Assembly: GCA_003164135.1 (NCBI GenBank)
Contig: PLSD01000028.1
Span: 62,001 to 126,000 of the forward strand
DNA length: 64,000 nucleotides
Source of the DNA: Acetobacteraceae bacterium
GTDB taxonomy: Bacteria > Pseudomonadota > Alphaproteobacteria > Acetobacterales > Acetobacteraceae
Direction of reading: 5' to 3'
The notes under the pieces were generated by a model, which was not told where the DNA came from, did not search any database, and was given only the letters and a program-made list of their open reading frames with translations. How positions within the stretch are numbered: position 1 is the first letter of the stretch; each line of letters starts with the position of its first letter. This document shows positions 55,521 to 63,030 of the stretch, piece by piece. The translations under genes were made by a program, and so were the position numbers.

Positions 55521-56273
55521 ATGATCCGCCTGATTAAAAGCCTACCACTGGTGCCTCTCCTGCTTGCAACGGCATGGCCGTCAGCATGGGCCCAAACGGC
55601 CACAACTGAAAAAGTCCCTTTCGTCGGCTGCGATTCCGACGGGCAAATGGATCAGCGCGCTGCCCCCGCTGACACTGGACGAGCCCCATTGGTTCCTGAA
55701 CCGGCCGCTTCTTCCTTGGCCTATTACGTTGCCTCGCAGGGGGCTGGCGTGCTTGCGCCGCACGGCTGGTATTGCTTTGGCTATTATGGTTCGAGCGGAA
55801 GTGACCTCGTGTTATCCCCAGACCCGGCGACGGGGAAAGATATGTTGTTAAATGAACCGGCTATGTCCGGCCCAGGCATCCAGATCAGCTTTTCAGATAG
55901 TGGTACATCGGGAAGATTTGACGTGGCCCGGGTAGCTGCCCGCCTCTTTCCTACGCACCGGGCATTCGCGCAAAGAGTAATCGCCGAAGGACTTTTACCA
56001 GCCAGCAATTTTCCTTTCGACCCTTACCCCGCCGACGCCCTGAGGCGCTACAACGACAACGATGTTGGCTTTGTAACGCCGGCGAACAAGGACGGCATGG
56101 GAACCGCGTTCTCCAAATTTATCAAGAATGATGACCCGATCATGGGCGAAGCAATCATGGTCGACGAAGGCTTGGTTCTGCTCACCGTCCGGTTGCCGCC
56201 AAAGCTCCATTATCTCGCGCCCGTCATTTTCAACACGACACGGCAGAAGTATCCCGCTTCAAGCAACCAATGA
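55521..56273 (+). CDS. secreted protein of unknown function
   Basis: A 250-residue protein with a clear signal peptide (MIRLIKSLPLVPLLLATAWPSAWA, cleavage after AWA). I chose the ATG at 55521 because GGGAG lies 6 bases before it; the ORF track used a TTG upstream. The mature part has single cysteines in FVGCDSDG and HGWYCFGYYG that could pair, and a long acidic/aromatic mixed sequence without repeats. I do not recognise the family. Base composition is visibly less GC-rich than its neighbours, so recent acquisition is possible. Confidence 0.8.
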   Translation: MIRLIKSLPLVPLLLATAWPSAWAQTATTEKVPFVGCDSDGQMDQRAAPADTGRAPLVPEPAASSLAYYVASQGAGVLAPHGWYCFGYYGSSGSDLVLSPDPATGKDMLLNEPAMSGPGIQISFSDSGTSGRFDVARVAARLFPTHRAFAQRVIAEGLLPASNFPFDPYPADALRRYNDNDVGFVTPANKDGMGTAFSKFIKNDDPIMGEAIMVDEGLVLLTVRLPPKLHYLAPVIFNTTRQKYPASSNQ

Positions 56274-56274
56274 T

Positions 56275-58161
56275 TCAAAACCCAAACATATGGTCAAACG
56301 AAAACCCGCCCGCGCCATCATCCACGCCATGAAACCCAAACAACCGGCAGGTGGTATCGCGGATCAGCACATACCCGCTCTCCCCCGCCACATTTAATTC
56401 CTCCGCGGCAAAATACTTAGCCGGATACACAATCGCCGACCCGGAACACGCAATCCGCAACCCCGCCGTCGCCACCAGCACCCCGGCGGCATCGTAAAGT
56501 TCCAGCGCCGTGCTGGAAAAATCCACCCACGGCCCGGAGGCCGGATAGATCAGCACGCAAAAACTCTCCCGCCCGCCAAAGCCCAGTTTCAAGAACAACC
56601 GCGTGGAAAGCCCCGGCGCCTTGCCGGTATAGCTTTGCGGCTCGTTCTTATACGTCATGATCGTATTGAAAATATGCCCGCCAAAACTGCTTTCCGCCGC
56701 ATGGCCGCTCGCCCGGTCCTCGAAGCGGAACAGCGCATGCAGCCACCCGTTCGCCTCGCCGCCCTTGCGAAAATCGTAGACCAGTTCGGCATGTCCGCCA
56801 TCCGCCAGCACGCCGGGGCGCAGCACATCGTCCAGATCCACCGCCAGACCATGGTCGCGCGGCAGCACGCCCAGAAACCGCTCGACAACCTTCGCACCGT
56901 CGGGCGCAAACACATCCAGCCGCAGCGGCATGTTATGCTCAAGCACCGCCATCGGCGTCGGCTGCACCAAAGTTTTAAAGCGCCCACGCGGCAGCACCGG
57001 GAAGGGGAGCAAAAACCCGCGCCCCAGCTCCGCATGCAGCGTCTTTATCCCAACATCGTCGCGCAAATCGCCGCGCTCGACATTCACATGCGCAATGCGC
57101 GTGCGCCCGCCGCGCACAACCTCATAACGCGGCCGCACCACATGCCGCCCGGCGCGCAATTCCACCTGCGCCGGCCAAGCAACTCCGGGCAGCACCGCCG
57201 CCACATCCACCGCCAGCGTCGCAAACGGCGCAATCACTTGCGCAATCGCCACCGGCTTTTCCGCGCCCATGCGGTCCAGCGCCAGCGCCCCGGCGGGGAT
57301 CGGCACGGCGTGGCTGTTCTGCACCCACAATATCACCCGCTCATCGGCACGCGGCGCCGGCAATCCGGCAAAGCGTTCCGAGGGCCACGCATTCGCATCA
57401 TGCGTGCAGGAGAGCGACGCCCCGTTGTCGGAGGCGTAGGTATCCAGCGCATATTTCACCACATCATGCCCCGCCACGCCGATGGCGTGCATGAACAACT
57501 GCCCGGTGAATGGCCCCAGGCCGAAGCGCGCGCGCACCACCGCACTATCCAGCACAAACCCGCCCGCACCTGCCGGAGCCGCGTCTTCCCACTCGGCCAG
57601 CACCTCACCCGCCGCGCCATACAGGCGGCAGAAAAACCGCACCGCCTTCGCGCCATAGCCGGCCCAGTAATTCGCCGTCGTCAGCCGCGTGGAAAAATGC
57701 CCGTCCTCGCGGAAAAACACAAAATTGGTGGCAAAATTCACCGCGTCCAGATAGCGCGCCGCATTGGTCAGCATCGCCTCCGGCAGTTTCGCCCCGTCCA
57801 GCGTCAGCACCTGCGCCCCCGCCGCGATAAAGCGGGCCAGCCGCTCCACCACCCGCCCGGCATCAAACGCGGCGATCAGCACACTATCCACCTTGGCTGC
57901 ACGCAAGCAGGTGAGTGCCCGCGCCGCATGCCCGCCGCGCACCTGGCCGACTGCCAGACTGTCCTGCACATACACACCCTCGACATCCAACCCAGGGCAC
58001 AGCGCCAGCAGCGGCCCGGCGATACCGTCGGGGTCAAATATCGCCACCCGCCCGGCCCGGCTCGCCAGCGCCGCCAGCGAAGCCGCCGCCACCGGATGCG
58101 CCAGCGCCTTATAGGCCACGTTGCCGCCACGCAGATTATCGAAGGTCTCAATATCCAGCAT
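56275..58161 (-). CDS. large protein of unknown function coupled to ELM1-family gene
   Basis: A 628-residue cytosolic protein from the ATG at 58161, two bases after the stop of the upstream gene. The first 150 residues have alternating hydrophobic strands and helices (RVAIFDPDGIAGPLLAL, VDSVLIAAFDAGRV) suggesting a Rossmann-like domain. The rest is rich in beta strands and aromatic residues (FKTLVQPTPMAVLEHNMPLRLDVF, HALFRFEDR, HIFNTIMTYKN). No signal peptide or helices are seen. Context suggests a partner of the ELM1-like protein in envelope or surface-glycan work, but that is only context. I do not recognise the family. Confidence 0.75.
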   Translation of the reverse strand: MLDIETFDNLRGGNVAYKALAHPVAAASLAALASRAGRVAIFDPDGIAGPLLALCPGLDVEGVYVQDSLAVGQVRGGHAARALTCLRAAKVDSVLIAAFDAGRVVERLARFIAAGAQVLTLDGAKLPEAMLTNAARYLDAVNFATNFVFFREDGHFSTRLTTANYWAGYGAKAVRFFCRLYGAAGEVLAEWEDAAPAGAGGFVLDSAVVRARFGLGPFTGQLFMHAIGVAGHDVVKYALDTYASDNGASLSCTHDANAWPSERFAGLPAPRADERVILWVQNSHAVPIPAGALALDRMGAEKPVAIAQVIAPFATLAVDVAAVLPGVAWPAQVELRAGRHVVRPRYEVVRGGRTRIAHVNVERGDLRDDVGIKTLHAELGRGFLLPFPVLPRGRFKTLVQPTPMAVLEHNMPLRLDVFAPDGAKVVERFLGVLPRDHGLAVDLDDVLRPGVLADGGHAELVYDFRKGGEANGWLHALFRFEDRASGHAAESSFGGHIFNTIMTYKNEPQSYTGKAPGLSTRLFLKLGFGGRESFCVLIYPASGPWVDFSSTALELYDAAGVLVATAGLRIACSGSAIVYPAKYFAAEELNVAGESGYVLIRDTTCRLFGFHGVDDGAGGFSFDHMFGF

Positions 58162-58163
58162 TG

Positions 58164-59096
58164 TTACAATCCCAATCTGCGCCGCATTTCGGCTGCCGCC
58201 CACGGCGTGTCATCCAGTGGTTGCGTATCCCACAGCTCCAGTTTTCCGGCAAAATCGCGCACACGGCCGTCGGCCACCAGCCCGTCCATGAACGCGCCAA
58301 TCCGCGTGGATTTCCCCGGCAGCCGCAGCAAATACACCGGCGCGGAGGTCGCCACCGCCTCGGAGGCCATGGAGACCGAATCCGCCGTGCAGAGAATCGC
58401 ATCGGCGCAGGCCAGCATGCCGAAATACGGGTTGTCACCGGTGCCGTCCCATATCCAGGCGCCCAGTGGCTCCAGCGTCTCGCGCAGAATTTTTACCACC
58501 TCCGGCCCGGTGCGGCGGGAGGGCGTAATCACCACCCCGATTTTGTCACGCCGCATCAGCACCGCCAGTTGTTCGGCCAGCGCGACGCCCTGCGCGTGCT
58601 CAAACCGGTAGCGGCCGTTGCTGCCGCCCAGCAGCACCGCCAGCAACGGCCGCTTGTGCGGGGCGAACACCGGGGCCCATGCCTCCCGCTGCGCAGCGAG
58701 CCGCGCCTGCGTCACCCGGTGCAGCGCCGTGCGGGTCACGATCACATTCTCGCCGGTAATCCCATCGTGCCGCGCGGCCAGCACCAGGTCGAACTTCCGC
58801 AGGCTCATGCGCGGGTCCTGAATGGCCACCACCTTCACCCCCGGCCCGCGCAGGCTCGCCGCCACCCGCGCGCCGGCCCCGCCGCAGCCAATCACCACGG
58901 CGGGCAGCGGCGGTGCATAGGCGTTTTCCCGCACGGCCCAGCGGATATTCGGCCACAACGTGACCGGCACCCGGTCCCACGGCGGGATAAACTCCAGCGT
59001 GCGCATATCCGGCACCATGGCGGCAGCCTCGGCCAGCCCCAGCGCCTGCGAGCGCAGTCCGGCGATATCAGTGCAAATAATTCTAGCAGTTACCAT
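58164..59096 (-). CDS. mitochondrial fission ELM1-family protein (DUF1022)
   Basis: A 310-residue protein starting MVTARIICTDIAGLRSQALGLAEAA. Conserved pieces include VVIGCGGAGARVAASLR, VAIQDPRMSLRKFDLVL and ADAILCTADSVSMASEA with VYLLRLPGKSTRIGAF. The family name comes from a plant dynamin-recruiting protein; the bacterial members look like GT-B glycosyltransferases related to LpxB or MurG in fold, and are often next to lipid A or polysaccharide genes. The start was moved from the ORF-track position to the ATG at 59096. It is divergent from the aspartoacylase-family gene. Confidence 0.82.
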   Translation of the reverse strand: MVTARIICTDIAGLRSQALGLAEAAAMVPDMRTLEFIPPWDRVPVTLWPNIRWAVRENAYAPPLPAVVIGCGGAGARVAASLRGPGVKVVAIQDPRMSLRKFDLVLAARHDGITGENVIVTRTALHRVTQARLAAQREAWAPVFAPHKRPLLAVLLGGSNGRYRFEHAQGVALAEQLAVLMRRDKIGVVITPSRRTGPEVVKILRETLEPLGAWIWDGTGDNPYFGMLACADAILCTADSVSMASEAVATSAPVYLLRLPGKSTRIGAFMDGLVADGRVRDFAGKLELWDTQPLDDTPWAAAEMRRRLGL

Positions 59097-59164
59097 GCGG
59101 CGGCTTTGCTGCGCGGCCGCGTCTGCGTCAATCCCGTGCAGCCCTGGCCCGCACAACCCTGGCG

Positions 59165-59193
59165 ATTGCACCTTGCCGCAACATCGTTACACT
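59165..59193 (+). promoter_or_regulatory. weak candidate leaderless promoter
   Basis: TACACT (59188-59193) ends 6 bases before the ATG at 59200, and ATTGCA (59165-59170) is 17 bases further up. The spacing copies that of the ppk2 promoter, including the C-rich gap without a ribosome site. Hexamer matches are poor, so this is tentative. Confidence 0.25.
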
Positions 59194-59199
59194 GCCCCC

Positions 59200-60171
59200 A
59201 TGACTCCTGGCCCCACGCCGGCTGCTTTTGCCCTGAGTGACTCCGCCCTTCCCGCGGACGTGCCGGTATTTCCTGTCCATATCGAGACCCCGGACATCTC
59301 CGCGTTCCGCGCGGGCAACACCGGCATCCCCGGCTTCACTACGCGGGACTCCGGCCAGCCCGGCCCGCATGTGGTCATCGTCAGCCTCATCCATGGCAAC
59401 GAGATTGCCGGGGCGGCCATTCTCGCCGAGCTGCTGGCCGAAAATTTTATGCCGCTCGTTGGCAGTGTGACCTTCGGCTTCGCCAACCTCGCGGCGTTTG
59501 ACCGTTTTGACCCGGCCAACCCGCTCACCTCGCGCTACGTTGAGGAGGATATGAACCGCGTCTGGGACGATATTCAGCTGTTCGGCGTGCGCCGCTCGCT
59601 GGAGCTGGACCGCGCGCGGGAAATCCGCCCGCTTATCGACACGGCCGATATCCTGCTGGACCTGCACACCATGCTCTGGCCCTCAGCCCCGGTGCTGCTC
59701 TGCGGCCCCACTGCCCAGGGGCGCGACCTCGCGTTGAGTCTGGCCACCCCGCCCACCGTGATCGCAGATTGCGGCCATGCCGGCGGCAAACGCCTGATCG
59801 ACTACGGCCGCTTCACCGAGGCCACCGGCATACTGGCCGAGACCGGCCAGCACTGGGAGCCCGCCGCCCTGCTGCAAACCCGCGCCACCGTGCGCGCCCT
59901 GTTACGCCAGACCGGCATGGAACTGGCGCCAACCCCCGCCCCCGCGCCGGTCACCTTTGCGCAGGTCACTCACACGATCACCGCGCGCACCAACCGCTTT
60001 GTGTTTCTCCAGGATTTTTGTGGCGGCGAGATCATCCCCGCTACGGACACGCTCATCGCGCATGATGGCGACGAGGAAATCCGCACCCCTTACGACAACT
60101 GCATGCTGGTCATGCCCAGCCTGCGCGTCAGCCACGGTCACACTGCCGTGCGGTTGGCGCGGCTCGGTTAA
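59200..60171 (+). CDS. succinylglutamate desuccinylase/aspartoacylase family hydrolase
   Basis: A 323-residue M14-type zinc amidase; the ORF track begins it 80 codons early. The metal ligands are in VSLIHGNEIAGA (His, Glu) and LLDLHTMLWP (His), and DMNRVWDD is the conserved substrate-binding region. A C-terminal beta domain carries DFCGGEIIPATDT and IRTPYDNCMLVMPS. The family removes acyl groups from N-acyl amino acids; the exact substrate is not clear and no arginine-degradation genes are nearby. Its TAA overlaps the cobA stop in TTAA. Confidence 0.87.
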   Translation: MTPGPTPAAFALSDSALPADVPVFPVHIETPDISAFRAGNTGIPGFTTRDSGQPGPHVVIVSLIHGNEIAGAAILAELLAENFMPLVGSVTFGFANLAAFDRFDPANPLTSRYVEEDMNRVWDDIQLFGVRRSLELDRAREIRPLIDTADILLDLHTMLWPSAPVLLCGPTAQGRDLALSLATPPTVIADCGHAGGKRLIDYGRFTEATGILAETGQHWEPAALLQTRATVRALLRQTGMELAPTPAPAPVTFAQVTHTITARTNRFVFLQDFCGGEIIPATDTLIAHDGDEEIRTPYDNCMLVMPSLRVSHGHTAVRLARLG

Positions 60172-60926
60172 CCCTCGGCTTCCACGCGCAGCAACACGTC
60201 GTCCAGTTCGTCGGGCATCTCCAGCGCCTCGCCGATCAGCACGATCACCGGCCCGGTGGCCTTCGCGCCCAGCACCAGCCCCGGCAGCGTGCCGATGGTG
60301 CCGCGCAAAACCCGCTGCCCTTCCAGGCTGGCACTTTCCACCGCCACCGCTGGCATATCCGGCGCCATCCCCGCCTCGATGAAATGCGCCGCCAGGCCGG
60401 GCAACGTCTGCCCGCCCATATACACCACCAGCGTGCCTCCGGATTTGGTCAGCGAGACCCAGTCATGTGCCGGCAGGCCACTTTCCGCGCCGTGCCCGGC
60501 GAGGAAATGCAGCGAACGCGCCACCTCCCGCTTGGTCAGCGAGCATTGCAGCACCGCCGCCGCGGCCGTCGCGGCCGTCACACCCGGCACCACTTCAAAG
60601 CTGATGCCAGCTCCGTGCAGCGCGTCCATTTCTTCAGTGGCGCGGCCAAAAACCATCGGGTCGCCGCCCTTCAGCCGCACCACATTCCTACCAGTATGCG
60701 CCTGCGCCACCAGCAGCCGGCAAATCTCCATCTGGCTGGCCGAATGCTTGCCACAGCGCTTGCCGACATCGATGAGTTTCGCGCCGTGCCTGGCCATTGC
60801 CACCACGCGTGGGTCCACCAGGCTGTCATACAGCACCACATCCGCCGCCGCGATCACCCGCGCGGCCTTCAACGTCAGCAATTCCGGATCACCGGGGCCA
60901 GCCCCCACCAGAAACACGCGCGTCAT
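60168..60926 (-). CDS. cobA: uroporphyrinogen-III C-methyltransferase
   Basis: A 252-residue SAM-dependent methyltransferase that makes precorrin-2 for sirohaem and cobalamin. The start at 60926 (MTRVFLVGAGPGDPELLTLKAA) follows a GGAG site and replaces a long ORF-track extension. Signatures are DVVLYDSLVDPRV, VVRLKGGDPMVFGRATEEM and VVPGVTAATAAAAV. It stands alone, without other cob or cys genes, 67 bases after mipZ on the same strand. Confidence 0.95.
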   Translation of the reverse strand: MTRVFLVGAGPGDPELLTLKAARVIAAADVVLYDSLVDPRVVAMARHGAKLIDVGKRCGKHSASQMEICRLLVAQAHTGRNVVRLKGGDPMVFGRATEEMDALHGAGISFEVVPGVTAATAAAAVLQCSLTKREVARSLHFLAGHGAESGLPAHDWVSLTKSGGTLVVYMGGQTLPGLAAHFIEAGMAPDMPAVAVESASLEGQRVLRGTIGTLPGLVLGAKATGPVIVLIGEALEMPDELDDVLLRVEAEG

Positions 60927-60993
60927 CTCACACTCCAGCATTTTCCCGCCATATAGTGCGGGCGCGGCTAAAGCGTGAGTCCTAAAAGCGGGC

Positions 60994-61833
60994 CTAGGCC
61001 ACCAGGGACAATTTCGCCGGCGGCAGTTTAATGGCGCTGACCAGCGCGCGCACCTCAGTCCGGGCCGCAATATGCGAAAGCCCCATGGCGATGCCGATAT
61101 TTGCCTCGCGCACGTCCATCAGCGTCAGCCCTTGCAGGTAGAGCTCCCGGAAAATCACGCGTTCGCCAAAGCCTTTCAACGTGCGGAAGCCGATCCGCTT
61201 GGCCAGCAGTTCCAGCGTCGCCCCCACGTCGCGCTTGTTACGCGCCTCGGAGGCGGCCAGCCGGTTGCGCATCACAATCCAGTCGATCTTGCCGCGGTCA
61301 CGCGAAAAGCGGTTTTTGCGCGCCTCCCACACCATTTCCGAATAGATGCTGGGGTTAACGATGTCGTGGTTGTCCGGGTCCACTTTCGCCAGCATCGAAA
61401 AATCCACGAAACTGTCGTTGATCGGGGTAATCAGCGTGTCGGCATGCGAATGCCCGTAGCGGGAGAGATACGTATCCGCCCCCGGGCAATCGATCACCAC
61501 CACATCCATTCCTGAAAACTCACCCGCCGCGGCATCAAAGCGCTCCCGCTCCTCGGCCTCGGCCTCCACCCGGTTGTCCAGGCTGGAGCGATGCACGGAG
61601 CGGAACTCCGGCAATGGCAGGTCTATCCCCTTGCTCTCCACAAAATGCTTGCGCGCCGCCAGCGTGCCGGCCAGCGTGCCCTGGCGCGCATCCAAATCCA
61701 TGGCGCCAACGCGGTAGCCCTCGCGCAGTAGCGCCACGATAATGTGGATGGAACTGGTAGACTTGCCCGAGCCGCCTTTCTCATTGCCAAGCACAATGAC
61801 ATAAGGACGCGATTGGGCAGACACGCTGGCCAT
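60994..61833 (-). CDS. mipZ: division plane positioning ATPase MipZ
   Basis: A 279-residue P-loop ATPase of the ParA/MinD superfamily. The deviant Walker A is VLGNEKGGSGKSTSS; then AMDLDARQGTLAG, IDCPGADTYLSRYGHSHAD and the MipZ-specific block TPINDSFVDFSMLAKVDPD, followed by WIVMRNRLAASEARN. In Caulobacter MipZ forms gradients from ParB-parS complexes and inhibits FtsZ away from midcell. I use the ATG at 61833 with GGAGAG eight bases before it. A hairpin lies just upstream. A parS-type site is at 50.4 kb. Confidence 0.93.
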   Translation of the reverse strand: MASVSAQSRPYVIVLGNEKGGSGKSTSSIHIIVALLREGYRVGAMDLDARQGTLAGTLAARKHFVESKGIDLPLPEFRSVHRSSLDNRVEAEAEERERFDAAAGEFSGMDVVVIDCPGADTYLSRYGHSHADTLITPINDSFVDFSMLAKVDPDNHDIVNPSIYSEMVWEARKNRFSRDRGKIDWIVMRNRLAASEARNKRDVGATLELLAKRIGFRTLKGFGERVIFRELYLQGLTLMDVREANIGIAMGLSHIAARTEVRALVSAIKLPPAKLSLVA

Positions 61834-61845
61834 AGGCAACTCTCC

Positions 61846-61876
61846 GACTCGGGTTCAACCCCTGTTTACCCGAGTC
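61846..61876 (-). promoter_or_regulatory. hairpin in the mipZ leader next to the ribosome site
   Basis: GACTCGGGT and ACCCGAGTC form a perfect 9-bp stem with a 13-base loop. On the minus strand the 3' arm of the stem runs directly into the GGAGAG ribosome site, so folding could affect translation initiation of mipZ. There is no T-run, so it is not a simple terminator. A role as operator instead is possible. Confidence 0.4.
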
Positions 61877-61953
61877 ACCCGATTCGAACCAAGGATTCGT
61901 TGTAAGCGCGCGCGACGCCTGACTATAAGGTAGGCAAAAGGGAGACCAAACAA

Positions 61954-62562
61954 ATGCAGCCCTACCGCCTTACCGGCGCCGCCTCCGCCTGGTTCGCCGT
62001 GCTGGCCCAGTACGGTATCAGCATTTCGCAATCCGGCCTGGTGCCCGGCACCGTCATTTATTTCGCCTTCTTCACCATGCTGGGCAACATCCTGGTCGCC
62101 CTGGCCTTCACGGCACCCTTGCTGCCCGCCGGCCACCGCCCGGCGTTCTTCCTGCGCCCGGGCGTGCGTAGCGCCATCGGCGTGTACATCCTGGTCGTCG
62201 CCGTCATCTTCTATCTGCTGCTACGTAAAATCTATCACCCGTCCGGGCTCGGCTGGTTCGTCAACATCCAGCTCCACTACATCAACCCGCCGCTCTATTT
62301 GCTGGACTGGGCGCTATTCGTGCCCAAGCGGGAGTTGCGTTTTGTACACATCCCGTTCTGGCTGATCTTCCCAGTCGCCTACGCCAGCTACACCATGCTG
62401 CACGGCGCATTCAGCGGCTTCTACCCCTACCCGTTCCTCAACGCCGCGACGCTCGGCTACACCCATGTGGGCATCAACATCGGCGGTCTCACCTTGCTGT
62501 TCGCCGGCGCCTCGGCCGGGTTCGTGGCGACTGGGAGGTACCTGCTTGCCGCTACTGACTGA
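61954..62562 (+). CDS. Pr6Pr-family membrane protein
   Basis: A 202-residue inner-membrane protein with about six helices, matching the Pr6Pr/FAR-17a-like group (ASAWFAVLAQYGISI, TMLGNILVALAFTAPLL, LQLHYINPPLYLLDWALFVPK, IPFWLIFPVAYASYTMLHG). The YINPPLYLLDWALF region is the most conserved part of the family. Function is unknown. A GGGAG site precedes the ATG. It is divergent from mipZ and its last bases overlap the convergent small membrane-protein gene. Confidence 0.82.
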   Translation: MQPYRLTGAASAWFAVLAQYGISISQSGLVPGTVIYFAFFTMLGNILVALAFTAPLLPAGHRPAFFLRPGVRSAIGVYILVVAVIFYLLLRKIYHPSGLGWFVNIQLHYINPPLYLLDWALFVPKRELRFVHIPFWLIFPVAYASYTMLHGAFSGFYPYPFLNAATLGYTHVGINIGGLTLLFAGASAGFVATGRYLLAATD

Positions 62563-62944
62563 ATCCCGCGCCCGCCAAACAAATCCCCAGTAGCAGCGTC
62601 ACGCCCATGTACAGGATAAAAAACCGATCATATCGCAGCGCCTCAAAAAATCGGCGCAGCATGGAGCTTGGCATTAGCAGCAGCATCGCCCCCTTCGCGG
62701 CAATCACCCAGCCAACCACGGTGACCGCTATGGGCAACACCCCGCCAGTCCATACATTATGGCCGAGTACCATCGCGATGCCGCCCATCAGGGCGATCAC
62801 CCCGGCGATCATGATCATCCCGGGATCATCCACCATGGCGTTGATCGTGCGAATGGTCTCGCGACGCCGCAGCAGCATCGCTGCGGCAATCACGACACAA
62901 TAAATTCCGATTAATTTAGCGAGAAAAACAGTAAGAAACGGCAT
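62552..62944 (-). CDS. small four-helix membrane protein of unknown function
   Basis: A 130-residue protein with four hydrophobic segments (FLTVFLAKLIGIYCVVIAAAMLL, MIMIAGVIALMGGIAMVLG, GVLPIAVTVVGWVIAAKGAMLLL, FFILYMGVTLLLGICLAG) and short polar loops. I do not recognise a named family. It overlaps the convergent Pr6Pr gene by 11 bases and has a GGGAG site before the ATG. Expression from its own promoter in the 86-bp gap is likely. Confidence 0.78.
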   Translation of the reverse strand: MPFLTVFLAKLIGIYCVVIAAAMLLRRRETIRTINAMVDDPGMIMIAGVIALMGGIAMVLGHNVWTGGVLPIAVTVVGWVIAAKGAMLLLMPSSMLRRFFEALRYDRFFILYMGVTLLLGICLAGAGFSQ

Positions 62945-63030
62945 GGCACGCTCCCTTATCAGGCAACCTGCCTATACCGCCCCCAAAGCCCGGCTGTCAT
63001 TGATTTTACGCAAGACAGTCGGAGTGGCAG

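Noticed and set aside
56635-58611. 658-aa plus-strand ORF
   Set aside because: Antisense to the 628-residue unknown protein; the minus frame has a better start, coupling to the ELM1 gene and normal composition.
61861-61900. Possible tRNA T-arm (GGTTCGAATCG on the minus strand) upstream of mipZ
   Set aside because: No acceptor, D or anticodon arms can be folded around it and no CCA end; the dominant structure is a different hairpin.
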